Under the pieces are notes generated by a model. It searched no databases, was not told the origin of the DNA, and was given only the letters and a program-made list of their open reading frames with translations. Of a stretch of DNA of 16,767 bases, positions 1-7,771 are shown piece after piece. The number at the start of each line of letters is the position of its first letter. Position 1 is the first letter of the stretch. The stretch is taken from positions 1 to 16,767 of the forward strand of contig NCJR01000074.1 in NCBI GenBank assembly GCA_002282555.1, in the 5' to 3' direction. The translations under genes and the position numbers were made by a program. The stretch comes from Rhodobacterales bacterium 34-62-10. GTDB taxonomy: Bacteria > Pseudomonadota > Alphaproteobacteria > Rhodobacterales > Rhodobacteraceae.

Positions 1-144
1 GTCGACACGCCCTATTTAACGGAAGGGAGCTCCGGTCTCACCTATGTCGTCGATCACTTCAAGGGCTGGCCGCACAACGGCCACGTCACCCTGCAACGCG
101 GCGAGCGTTCGCGCCTGGCCGACTACGCGGCCGAAGTGCTGTAA
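1..144 (+). CDS. C-terminal fragment of an unrecognised protein
   Basis: An open frame runs from the first base to a TAA at 142-144 and gives 47 residues ending in RSRLADYAAEVL. The beginning of the gene lies outside the window. The text is typical of a folded protein C-terminus (segments such as VVDHFKGWPHNGHVTL) and has the GC-rich codon use of the neighbours. I do not recognise the family with confidence. It is clearly not ribosomal protein L21, which would normally lie upstream of rpmA. The stop codon is followed within 2 bp by a perfect palindrome. Confidence 0.55.
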   Translation, partial: VDTPYLTEGSSGLTYVVDHFKGWPHNGHVTLQRGERSRLADYAAEVL

Positions 145-146
145 TC

Positions 147-185
147 CCCTTCTCCCGCAAGCGGGAGAAGGGCCGGGGATGAGGG
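147..185. repeat. REP-like palindromic intergenic element
   Basis: A perfect inverted repeat has 12-bp arms, CCCTTCTCCCGC (147-158) and GCGGGAGAAGGG (161-172), separated by AA. It is followed by CCGGGGATGAGGG. From memory, this composition (a CTTCTCCCGC/GCGGGAGAAG palindrome followed by GGATGAGGG) matches an interspersed palindromic repeat common between genes of many proteobacteria. There is no T-run after it, so it is not a classical terminator, but it could stabilise the 3' end of the upstream transcript. The rest of 186-274 shows nothing I can assign. Confidence 0.65.
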
Positions 186-286
186 CGTTTTCGTTCCCGC
201 CCCGTCACCCACCCTCCCGCTCTCGTGCTCGATCCGCAAGGTCTTCGGGTATGCAGGCAGAGGCACAATTACTCAAGGAGACCGCC

Positions 287-436
287 ATGAACCGCATCCG
301 CATTCTTGCGCCGATCCTCTACCTGCTGATCGCGATGATCGCAGGCCAGATCCCGGCCCCCGCCGCTGCCGACGCAGGCGAGACCGCCGCGAAACCGAAA
401 CGTGCCGCCAAAAAAGCGGCCGAGACCAAGGAGTAA
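287..436 (+). CDS. small protein, N-terminal hydrophobic segment and Ala/Lys tail
   Basis: This is a 49-residue open frame. The ATG at 287 was chosen because a strong ribosome-binding site, AAGGAG (275-280), sits 6 nt upstream; in-frame starts further upstream lack this. Residues 1-8 are basic (MNRIRI), about 7-28 are hydrophobic and proline/alanine-rich (ILAPILYLLIAMIAGQIP), and the rest is polar and rich in Ala, Lys and Glu. It therefore looks like a signal peptide or a single membrane anchor with a short charged tail. The last two codons (AAG GAG) and stop form the ribosome-binding site of rpmA, so the two genes are probably cotranscribed. It occupies the position where rplU is expected. 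The Lys/Ala tail resembles the C-terminal extensions seen on alphaproteobacterial L21, but the rest does not. Function unknown. Confidence 0.6.
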   Translation: MNRIRILAPILYLLIAMIAGQIPAPAAADAGETAAKPKRAAKKAAETKE

Positions 437-442
437 TCCCCC

Positions 443-712
443 ATGGCACACAAGAAAGCAGGCGGTTCCTCCCGCAACGGTCGCGACTCTGACGGCCGGC
501 GCCTTGGCGTGAAACTCTATGGTGGCCAGGCCGCCATTCCGGGCAACATCATCGTGCGCCAGCGCGGCACGAAGTGGTGGCCGGGCGAGGGTGTGGGAAT
601 CGGTCGTGACCACACGATCTTCGCCACCTCTGAGGGCAAGGTGACATTCCACAAGGGCCTGAAAGGCCGCACCTTTATTTCGGTCCTGCCGGTGGCGGAG
701 GCCGCTGAGTAA
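443..712 (+). CDS. rpmA: 50S ribosomal protein L27
   Basis: This 89-residue protein has the full L27 pattern. The N-terminus [16 protein letters not shown] reaches the peptidyl-transferase centre, and the core contains [27 protein letters not shown] and [16 protein letters not shown]27 is a component of the large subunit that helps place tRNA substrates. The length is normal for the family. The ribosome-binding site AAGGAG (428-433) lies inside the last codons of the preceding small gene, 9 nt before the ATG, which suggests coupling. The common FHPG motif appears as WWPG; an aromatic W here is, from memory, usual in Rhodobacterales. A strong terminator follows at 737-767. The standard rplU-rpmA pairing is broken because no rplU lies upstream. 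Confidence 0.97.
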   Translation: MAHKKAGGSSRNGRDSDGRRLGVKLYGGQAAIPGNIIVRQRGTKWWPGEGVGIGRDHTIFATSEGKVTFHKGLKGRTFISVLPVAEAAE

Positions 713-736
713 GCCGTCCTTCAGGTGACACACATG

Positions 737-767
737 AGGGGATCGGCAAGACAGCCGGTCCCCTTTT
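737..767 (+). terminator. intrinsic terminator after rpmA
   Basis: The stem GGGGATCGGC (738-747) pairs with GCCGGTCCCC (754-763) with one G-U pair. The loop is AAGACA, one extra A-T pair sits at the base, and TTTT (764-767) follows, then CC and more T. It lies 25 nt after the rpmA stop. Its strength suggests that the following acetyltransferase-obgE-proB unit is transcribed from its own promoter. Confidence 0.85.
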
Positions 768-876
768 CCTTTTCCGGCCCCCGTCCTTGCGGCAAGGCCG
801 GAGGCGCGTTCCAGCCCTGATCTGTTCACAGAACCGCCATGCTGCGGTGGCACAGAGGGCAGGTGCGCCATCCTTG

Positions 877-915
877 TGTGACAGCTGTCACCGTTCCGGG
901 GAGGGGGCGGTGACA
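877..915. promoter_or_regulatory. CRP/FNR-type dyad with a third GTGACA copy
   Basis: TGTGA (877-881), CAGCTG and TCACC (888-892) match the classical CRP core TGTGA-N6-TCACA at 9 of 10 positions. The inner 14 bp (878-891) are a perfect palindrome. A further GTGACA at 910-915 lets TGTCACCG (886-893) pair with CGGTGACA (908-915), so two alternative dyads share the middle arm. The site lies about 110-120 bp upstream of the acetyltransferase start, in a 287-bp gap that otherwise holds the rpmA terminator and two small hairpins (821-832, 833-848). Binding by any regulator is inference. Confidence 0.35.
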
Positions 916-999
916 GGGTAACGCGTGATGCCGGGGATGCAGCAAGGGCTGTGTCGCGGCCTGTGCCGCAGGACTGACCAGTTTCGGAGGAGACGACGG

Positions 1000-1539
1000 A
1001 TGAAGATCGACCCCATACTCGCCCAACCCGTGATCGAAACTGAAAGGTTCGATCTGCGCCCGCTGCGCCTGTCGGATAAAGGGCTGATCGAGATGCACGG
1101 GGCCGACCGGCGCGTGGCGATGAACACGCGGTCGATCCCGCACCCGTTGCCGCCCGGCGCGACCGAGGCCTTTGTCGCCCGTGCCGTCTCTCCGAACCGG
1201 GTCGAGGATGTCTGGGCGATGGACGGCACCAAGATGGGCGGACCCGAGGTGATGGGCGTCATCAGCCTGGCGCGGATGGAGCGGAACCAGTCGGAAGTCG
1301 GATATTGGGTGGCCCCGGCCTATTGGAATTCGGGCGTGGCCTCGGCTGCGGTCTCGGCGCTGGTGGCGGCCAATCCGCAATCCTGCCGGACGATGTTCGC
1401 GGAAGTGTTTCAGGACAATCCGGCCTCGGCGCGGGTTCTGACGAATTGCGGTTTCGAGTATCTGGGCGATGCGGAAACCTTTTCGGTCGCGCGTGGTGCC
1501 AAGGTCGCCACATGGACCTATAGTCGAAAACTGGATTGA
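1000..1539 (+). CDS. GNAT-family N-acetyltransferase (RimJ/RimL-like)
   Basis: This protein has 179 residues from the ATG at 1000, chosen because GGAGGA (986-991) lies 8 nt upstream. A longer in-frame start at 925 would add a basic, non-conserved leader and lacks this site. The layout is that of RimJ/RimL-type GNAT enzymes: ETERFDLRPLRLSD near the N-terminus (13-26), an acetyl-CoA-binding region at about 98-118 (SEVGYWVAPAYWNSGVASAA), and the C-terminal signature VFQDNPASARVLTNCGFEYLG (136-156). Such enzymes transfer acetyl from acetyl-CoA to protein N-termini or small amines; the substrate cannot be read from sequence. It is 32 bp upstream of obgE on the same strand and probably cotranscribed. 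As I recall, a GNAT gene between rpmA and obgE is usual in Rhodobacteraceae. Confidence 0.88.
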   Translation: MKIDPILAQPVIETERFDLRPLRLSDKGLIEMHGADRRVAMNTRSIPHPLPPGATEAFVARAVSPNRVEDVWAMDGTKMGGPEVMGVISLARMERNQSEVGYWVAPAYWNSGVASAAVSALVAANPQSCRTMFAEVFQDNPASARVLTNCGFEYLGDAETFSVARGAKVATWTYSRKLD

Positions 1540-1562
1540 GCAGGGCAGGGTCTTTGCGATAG

Positions 1563-3739
<2,177 letters not shown>

Positions 3740-3747
3740 CCCATTGT

Positions 3748-3786
3748 TTCTTCTTGCCTGAAATATCCCTGCCGGAGGCATCCGGC
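3748..3786 (+). repeat. 3'-UTR element, copy A (TTCTTCTTG-N4-AAATATCC plus hairpin)
   Basis: TTCTTCTTG (3748-3756), CCTG and AAATATCC (3761-3768) begin exactly 8 nt after the proB TAA. A perfect 6-bp hairpin, GCCGGA-GGCA-TCCGGC (3771-3786), follows. A second copy with the same order and the same spacing from a stop codon lies after gyrA (12364-12409, minus sense). The element fills most of the proB-proA gap. Role unknown; an RNA-level role such as 3'-end stability is inference. Confidence 0.6.
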
Positions 3787-3806
3787 CCTGCCGACGGACC
3801 CGACAG

Positions 3807-5072
3807 ATGACGCAAAGCCAAGACCTTGCCGCACAGATGAACATGATCGGCCGCCGCGCCCGCGCCGCCGCTGCGGATCTGGCCTTTACGCCGGCGCAGG
3901 CCAAGGCCAAGGCGCTGATGGCGGCCGCTGATGCCATTATTGCGCAAAGCGATCAGATCATCGCGGCCAATGCGCGCGATCTGGACTATGGGCGTGACAA
4001 GGGTTTGAGCGCGGCAATGATGGACCGGCTGATGCTGGACGCGCCTCGCGTCGCTTCAATCGCAGCCGGGTTGCGCGCGGTGGCTGCACAGGATGATCCG
4101 GTGGGCCGTGTTCTGGCAGAGTGGGACAGACCCAACGGGCTGCATATTAGGCGCGTGGCGACGCCATTGGGTGTGATCGGGGTCATCTACGAAAGTCGCC
4201 CCAATGTCACCGCGGATGCGGGTGCGCTTTGCCTCAAGGCGGGTAATGCCGTGATCCTGCGCGGAGGATCGGAGAGCTTCCATTCCTCCGCTGCGATCCA
4301 TGCCTGTCTGGTCGCGGGGCTGCGCGCGGCGGGGCTGCCTGAGGATGCGATCCAGCTTGTCCCCACCCGCGACCGTGAGGCGGTCAGCCAGATGTTGCAG
4401 ATGACCGAATGGATCGACGTGATCGTGCCACGCGGTGGCAAGGGGTTGGTCGGGTTGGTTCAGCGCGAGGCGCGGGTGCCGGTTTTCGCGCATCTTGAGG
4501 GGATCGTACACATTTATGTCGATGCCAAGGCCGACCCTGCATTGGCGCGCCGTGTGGTCATCAACGCCAAGACCCGCCGCACCGGGATTTGCGGCGCTGC
4601 CGAATGTCTGCTGATCCACCGCGATATCGCGGCGACGCTGGGGGCTGATCTGGTCCGCGACTTGATGGCCGCCGGGGTCGAAGTGCGCGCCGATACCGCA
4701 TTGCAGGGAATTCCCGGAACCGTTCCCGCCACACAGAATGATTGGGGGCATGAATATCTGGACAGTATCATCGCCGCCCGCGTGGTCGATGACATCGACG
4801 CTGCCATCGCCCATATCCGGCGCTATGGATCGAACCACACCGATTGCATCCTGACCGAGGATGCGGACGCGGTCGCGCGGTTCTTTGAGCGTTTGGACAG
4901 TGCGATCCTGATGCACAATTCCTCGACCCAGTTCGCGGATGGGGGGGAATTCGGCATGGGGGCGGAGATCGGGATTGCCACTGGAAAGCTGCATGCGCGC
5001 GGGCCTGTCGGAGCAGAGCAACTGACCAGTTTCAAATATCTGGTCACCAGCGCGGGTGCCGTTCGCGGCTGA
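3807..5072 (+). CDS. proA: gamma-glutamyl phosphate reductase
   Basis: This 421-residue enzyme of the aldehyde-dehydrogenase superfamily reduces glutamyl 5-phosphate with NADPH to glutamate semialdehyde, the second step of proline synthesis. Family signatures are [19 protein letters not shown] (120-138), [14 protein letters not shown] (143-156), the catalytic-cysteine region [15 protein letters not shown] with Cys262, and the C-terminal [21 protein letters not shown]. The length is typical. The ATG at 3807 has only a weak purine-rich upstream site (GACGGA), so initiation may depend on arrival of ribosomes from proB or on the intergenic structure. Its stop lies 9 bp from the stop of the convergent chpT-like gene, with no room for a separate terminator. 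Confidence 0.97.
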   Translation: MTQSQDLAAQMNMIGRRARAAAADLAFTPAQAKAKALMAAADAIIAQSDQIIAANARDLDYGRDKGLSAAMMDRLMLDAPRVASIAAGLRAVAAQDDPVGRVLAEWDRPNGLHIRRVATPLGVIGVIYESRPNVTADAGALCLKAGNAVILRGGSESFHSSAAIHACLVAGLRAAGLPEDAIQLVPTRDREAVSQMLQMTEWIDVIVPRGGKGLVGLVQREARVPVFAHLEGIVHIYVDAKADPALARRVVINAKTRRTGICGAAECLLIHRDIAATLGADLVRDLMAAGVEVRADTALQGIPGTVPATQNDWGHEYLDSIIAARVVDDIDAAIAHIRRYGSNHTDCILTEDADAVARFFERLDSAILMHNSSTQFADGGEFGMGAEIGIATGKLHARGPVGAEQLTSFKYLVTSAGAVRG

Positions 5073-5081
5073 ACAGCCCGA

Positions 5082-5783
5082 TCAGAACCGCATCAGAATA
5101 TCCTGTTCGGTCATCCGCAGACTGACCTCGCGGCCCAGTTCTTCCAGCAGCACGGGCAACAGGGCGAATTGCACTTCGGCGGGACTGACATCGATCGCGT
5201 TGCCGTTCCCTTGCAGGCTGGCCCAAAGCGCGGGTGTCTGGCGCAGCTTGTCAGCCGTGCCACTGATCGCCCACAGTTCGCCTTCACGGGACATGGTGAT
5301 GCGACCACCATAGGGCATCGCGGTTTCAAAACATTGCAGCGCCAGAAACGCGAGCCGCACTTCGGTACGGGGCACATCTTCCAGCGGACCCCAGTGAAAG
5401 CTGACCCGCGCGCCCTGCGCCACCGCCTTGAGGATACTCACGACCTCGGCCCGGCCCATCGTTTGTCGAGCAGAGGCCATGCCATAGGCCACCCGGAAAA
5501 ACCGGATGCGCGCGCCCTGGGCCACCGCCTTGAGAATGCTGACGATTTCTGCCCGTCCCATGGACTGACTGGCCGTCGCCATGCCATAGGCCACGCGGAA
5601 GAAGCGGATGCGGGCATTCGCATTCTCGACCGAATCCGAGATCAGAGCCACTTCGGGCGTCAGCGCCGCACCCGACATCTGCATCAACTCCAGACCATTT
5701 GTGATCGCCCCGATCGGGCTGATCAAATCATGGCAGATACGCGAGCCTATCAACGCGGCAAGATTATTCGTACTGTGGCGCAA
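5082..5783 (-). CDS. chpT: ChpT-like histidine phosphotransferase with internal 34-aa duplication
   Basis: This 233-residue protein resembles ChpT, which in Caulobacter passes phosphate from the kinase CckA to CtrA and CpdR. The phospho-acceptor region is GSRICHDLISPIGAI, with His18 as the likely site, followed by the helical hairpin (SVENANARIRFFRVAYG). The C-terminal half is a degenerate ATPase-like domain (VRLAFLALQCFETAMPYGG; VSPAEVQFALLPVLLEELGR) without visible ATP-binding motifs, as expected for ChpT. Residues 57-90 and 91-124 are a tandem duplication, 30 of 34 identical, so the protein is about 34 residues longer than a usual homologue (about 200). The best start is TTG at 5783 with GGAG 6 nt upstream, because no in-frame ATG precedes the conserved LAALIGSRICHD. 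This leaves 26 bp to the divergent DUF3553 gene. Confidence 0.85.
   Translation of the reverse strand: MRHSTNNLAALIGSRICHDLISPIGAITNGLELMQMSGAALTPEVALISDSVENANARIRFFRVAYGMATASQSMGRAEIVSILKAVAQGARIRFFRVAYGMASARQTMGRAEVVSILKAVAQGARVSFHWGPLEDVPRTEVRLAFLALQCFETAMPYGGRITMSREGELWAISGTADKLRQTPALWASLQGNGNAIDVSPAEVQFALLPVLLEELGREVSLRMTEQDILMRF
5412..5615 (-). repeat. tandem 102-bp duplication inside the chpT-like gene
   Basis: Two adjacent 102-bp units, 5514-5615 (first in the protein) and 5412-5513 (second), encode 34 residues each. By my count they match at 81 of 102 bases and 30 of 34 residues. The changes are T70/S104, S72/R106, S74/T108 and I80/V114. Nine of the 21 base differences cluster in the linker between the two helices; most of the rest are silent. 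The unit is in frame, so the reading frame is preserved. Confidence 0.93.
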
Positions 5784-5809
5784 CAGGGTCTCCGATGCGA
5801 GGTGAGGAC

Positions 5810-5998
5810 ATGACGGATATGAACGCGATTCTGGAGCCGGGGATGCTGGTGCGCCACCCTGACCAGCCGGATTGGGGCCTGGGACAGGTGCAGTCGAATA
5901 TCGGCGGCAGGATCACAGTCAATTTTCCCGAGGCTGGCAAGGTGGTCATCGACGGCTCCCGCGTATTCCTCATGCCCGTCTTTGATCCCTCAAACTAG
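5810..5998 (+). CDS. DUF3553 family small protein
   Basis: This 62-residue protein contains MLVRHPDQPDWGLGQVQS, GGRITVNFPEAGKVVI and a hydrophobic end (RVFLMPVF), the pattern of the DUF3553 family: short beta-rich proteins of unknown function resembling the small barrel found near some helicases. The ATG at 5810 is preferred because GAGGTGAGGA lies directly upstream; the in-frame ATG at 5795 would place that ribosome-binding sequence inside the gene. It is divergent from the chpT-like gene, and the two start codons are separated by only 26 bp. Its promoter must therefore overlap the chpT-like coding region. The TAG stop abuts a CtrA-like box. Confidence 0.8.
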   Translation: MTDMNAILEPGMLVRHPDQPDWGLGQVQSNIGGRITVNFPEAGKVVIDGSRVFLMPVFDPSN

Positions 5999-6014
5999 TT
6001 AACATACAGTTACT
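5999..6014. promoter_or_regulatory. CtrA-like box
   Basis: TTAAC (5999-6003), ATACAG and TTACT (6010-6014) resemble the CtrA consensus TTAAC-N6-TTAAC, with 8 of 10 positions matching. It lies in the 150-bp gap between the DUF3553 gene and olsB, about 75 bp upstream of the proposed olsB -35 element. A related string, CTAAC-ATACTG-TTTTT, stands at 15268-15283 upstream of usg. Occupancy by CtrA is inference; the interest comes from the nearby ChpT-like gene. Confidence 0.35.
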
Positions 6015-6038
6015 ACAGATTGTCTTTTTCCCGCGCAT

Positions 6039-6065
6039 GGCAAGGCCCGGCTTGCCGTCCGGGTT
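6039..6065 (+). other. overlapping alternative hairpins upstream of olsB
   Basis: GGCAAG (6039-6044) pairs with CTTGCC (6051-6056). The sequence CCCGG (6046-6050) can instead pair with CCGGG (6059-6063), with G-U pairs at 6045-6064 and 6044-6065, followed by TTCATTTT. The two stems cannot form together. The second is a weak candidate terminator for the DUF3553 transcript. Confidence 0.35.
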
Positions 6066-6089
6066 CATTTTGTCAGAAGTGTCAGACGG

Positions 6090-6118
6090 TTGCCATAGCT
6101 GGTCTCATTTCCTAGAAA
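6090..6118 (+). promoter_or_regulatory. candidate sigma-70-type promoter for olsB-olsA
   Basis: TTGCCA (6090-6095), a 17-bp spacer and TAGAAA (6113-6118) match the housekeeping consensus at 5 of 6 and 4 of 6 positions. Transcription would begin near 6125, giving a leader of about 24 nt before the olsB ATG. It lies just downstream of the candidate terminator and the CtrA-like box. Confidence 0.45.
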
Positions 6119-6148
6119 CACAATCACACTCTCAGCGGATGCCGCAGA

Positions 6149-6937
6149 ATGACCCAAGCCGAGCCGCACTATGCCGTCCGACTGGCCCGCACCGAGGGTG
6201 ATCTTCGCGCAGCCCAACGTCTGCGCTATCGCGTTTTTGTCGAGGAACTGGGCGGCGGTGGGCCGCTGGTGGACCATGCCAACCGTCTTGAACGCGACCG
6301 GTTCGATCCGTTCTTCGATCACTTGCTGCTTCTGGATGAGGCGCGCGCGCCGCAGGATCGTGTGGTTGGGGTTTACCGGCTGTTGCGGGCGGATCAGGCT
6401 GCGCGGGCCGGACAGTTCTATTCCGAAGATGAATATGACCTGTCGGTTCTCAAGCACAGTGGACGGCGGTTGCTGGAATTGGGCCGGTCCTGCCTTCATG
6501 CCGAGTACCGTGGCGGGATGGGCATGTATCACCTGTGGCATGCGCTGGCCGCTTATGTCGAAACGCATGGGATCGAGGTTTTGTTCGGGGTGGCCAGTTT
6601 TCACGGCACCGATGCGCAGGCCTTGGCTGCTCCGTTGTCGTTGTTGCATCAGCGCCACCTTGCGCCCGATGACCTGCGGGTGACTGCGCGCCCCGCCGGA
6701 TTTGCAGCGATGGATCTGATCCCAGAGGACCGGCTGAACCGCCGCAGCGCGATGCTGGCGGTGCCGTCCCTGATCAAGGCCTATCTGCGGCTGGGTGGGT
6801 TTGTCGGGCAGGGGGCCTTTGTGGACCATGCGTTCAACACCACGGATGTGTGCCTGATTCTGGACGTGGCCCGGATGAACGCCAGTCAGCGCGCCATCTA
6901 TACCCGACCCGTCGAGGTCCGCACGGTGCCGACATGA
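6149..6937 (+). CDS. olsB: L-ornithine N-alpha-acyltransferase
   Basis: This 262-residue protein belongs to the OlsB family (GNAT-like fold, hemolysin-like annotation in some databases). It transfers a 3-hydroxyacyl group from acyl carrier protein to the alpha-amino group of ornithine and forms lyso-ornithine lipid. Visible signatures are AAQRLRYRVFVEELG (21-35), DHLLLLDE (58-65), VVGVYRLLR (72-80), LLELGRSCLHAEYRGG (108-123) and the C-terminal substrate region with DHAFNTTDVCLILD. The length is usual. The ATG at 6149 has only a weak purine stretch upstream. The stop overlaps the next gene, olsA, as ATGA, so the pair is coupled. Ornithine lipids are phosphorus-free membrane lipids and are common in Rhodobacterales. 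Confidence 0.9.
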   Translation: MTQAEPHYAVRLARTEGDLRAAQRLRYRVFVEELGGGGPLVDHANRLERDRFDPFFDHLLLLDEARAPQDRVVGVYRLLRADQAARAGQFYSEDEYDLSVLKHSGRRLLELGRSCLHAEYRGGMGMYHLWHALAAYVETHGIEVLFGVASFHGTDAQALAAPLSLLHQRHLAPDDLRVTARPAGFAAMDLIPEDRLNRRSAMLAVPSLIKAYLRLGGFVGQGAFVDHAFNTTDVCLILDVARMNASQRAIYTRPVEVRTVPT

Positions 6938-7767
6938 CCGGACCATGGGTGCCACCGCCAGAGCCGGCATTCCAGCCCCTGTCGCCGGGGGGCTGGGTCC
7001 GTCTGGTGCTACGCGGAAGCGTGCTTGGGGCGATCACCTTTGGCGGGCTTGGTGTTCTGCTGTTGCTGCGCCTGATCGAACGGCCCGTGTTCGGCCTGTC
7101 CCGGCCAATCACACCCTACATCACCCAAGGCGTTTGCCGCATGGCCTTTGTCATCCTTGGCATGGGCTATGTCGTGCGGGGCACCCGGATGGAAGAACGC
7201 GGTGCCGTGGTGTCAAACCACGTGTCATGGCTGGATATTTTCGCGCTGAACGCGCGCAAGCGGATTTACTTCGTATCCAAGTCCGAGGTTGCGAACTGGC
7301 CGGGGATCGGCTGGCTGGCGCGGGCGACGGGGACAGTCTTCATCAACCGCGATCCGCGTGACGCACGCCGCCAGCAGGATGTGTTCGAAGCGCGTCTGCT
7401 GGCCGGGCACAAGCTGCTGTTCTTCCCCGAGGGCACGTCAACCGACGGGACGCTGGTGCTGCCGTTCAAATCGACCCTGTTTCAGGCGTTTTTCTCGGAT
7501 GATCTGCGGCATCGGACATGGATACAGCCCGTCACCCTGATTTATCGCGCGCCCGAGGGCGAGGACGCACGATTTTACGGCTGGTGGGGCGATATGGGGT
7601 TTGGTCCGCATCTGGCACGCGTGCTGGCGGCACGACGAAATGGAGCGGTCGAGGTGATCTATCATGCACCGGTCCGGGTCGATGCTTTCCCGAACCGCAA
7701 ATCACTGGCCGCCCATGTCGAGGACCGGGTGCGCGCCGGGCTGTTGCACGGCGCGGCACAGGGATAA
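6934..7767 (+). CDS. olsA: lyso-ornithine lipid O-acyltransferase (PlsC-type)
   Basis: This 277-residue membrane-bound acyltransferase of the PlsC family has a hydrophobic segment at about 24-47 and another near 70-80. The catalytic motif is HX4D in SNHVSWLD (His96, Asp101), followed by FINRDPRD (136-143) and the substrate-binding FPEGTSTDG (164-172). It adds the second acyl chain to lyso-ornithine lipid. Its position directly after olsB, with start and stop sharing ATGA (6934-6937), favours OlsA over a general 1-acylglycerol-3-phosphate acyltransferase, though dual activity is possible. An open frame continues upstream to 6850, but that part lies within olsB and is rejected. The stop is 4 bp from that of the convergent ThiE-like gene. 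Confidence 0.88.
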   Translation: MTGPWVPPPEPAFQPLSPGGWVRLVLRGSVLGAITFGGLGVLLLLRLIERPVFGLSRPITPYITQGVCRMAFVILGMGYVVRGTRMEERGAVVSNHVSWLDIFALNARKRIYFVSKSEVANWPGIGWLARATGTVFINRDPRDARRQQDVFEARLLAGHKLLFFPEGTSTDGTLVLPFKSTLFQAFFSDDLRHRTWIQPVTLIYRAPEGEDARFYGWWGDMGFGPHLARVLAARRNGAVEVIYHAPVRVDAFPNRKSLAAHVEDRVRAGLLHGAAQG

Positions 7768-7771
7768 GGCC

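Noticed and set aside
147..172. CRISPR repeat or IS end
   Set aside because: There is a single palindrome only, with no spacers, no transposase and no target-site duplication.
839..913. 24-codon frame in the gap before the acetyltransferase
   Set aside because: It has no ribosome-binding site and runs through the dyad; nothing supports translation.
925..999. Earlier start for the acetyltransferase
   Set aside because: It adds a Cys/Arg-rich leader not expected in the family and has no ribosome-binding site; the ATG at 1000 has GGAGGA.
713..999. tRNA or small-RNA gene in the rpmA-acetyltransferase gap
   Set aside because: No cloverleaf or T-arm pattern was found; only short hairpins (821-832, 833-848) without a clear promoter.
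5412..5615. ChpT duplication as an assembly artefact
   Set aside because: The two units differ at 21 of 102 bases, mostly silently. A duplicated read or join error would give identical copies.
5169..5813. Plus-strand frame (214 codons) opposite the chpT-like gene, also carrying a repeat
   Set aside because: The repeat is only the complement of the chpT duplication; the composition is that of a shadow frame.
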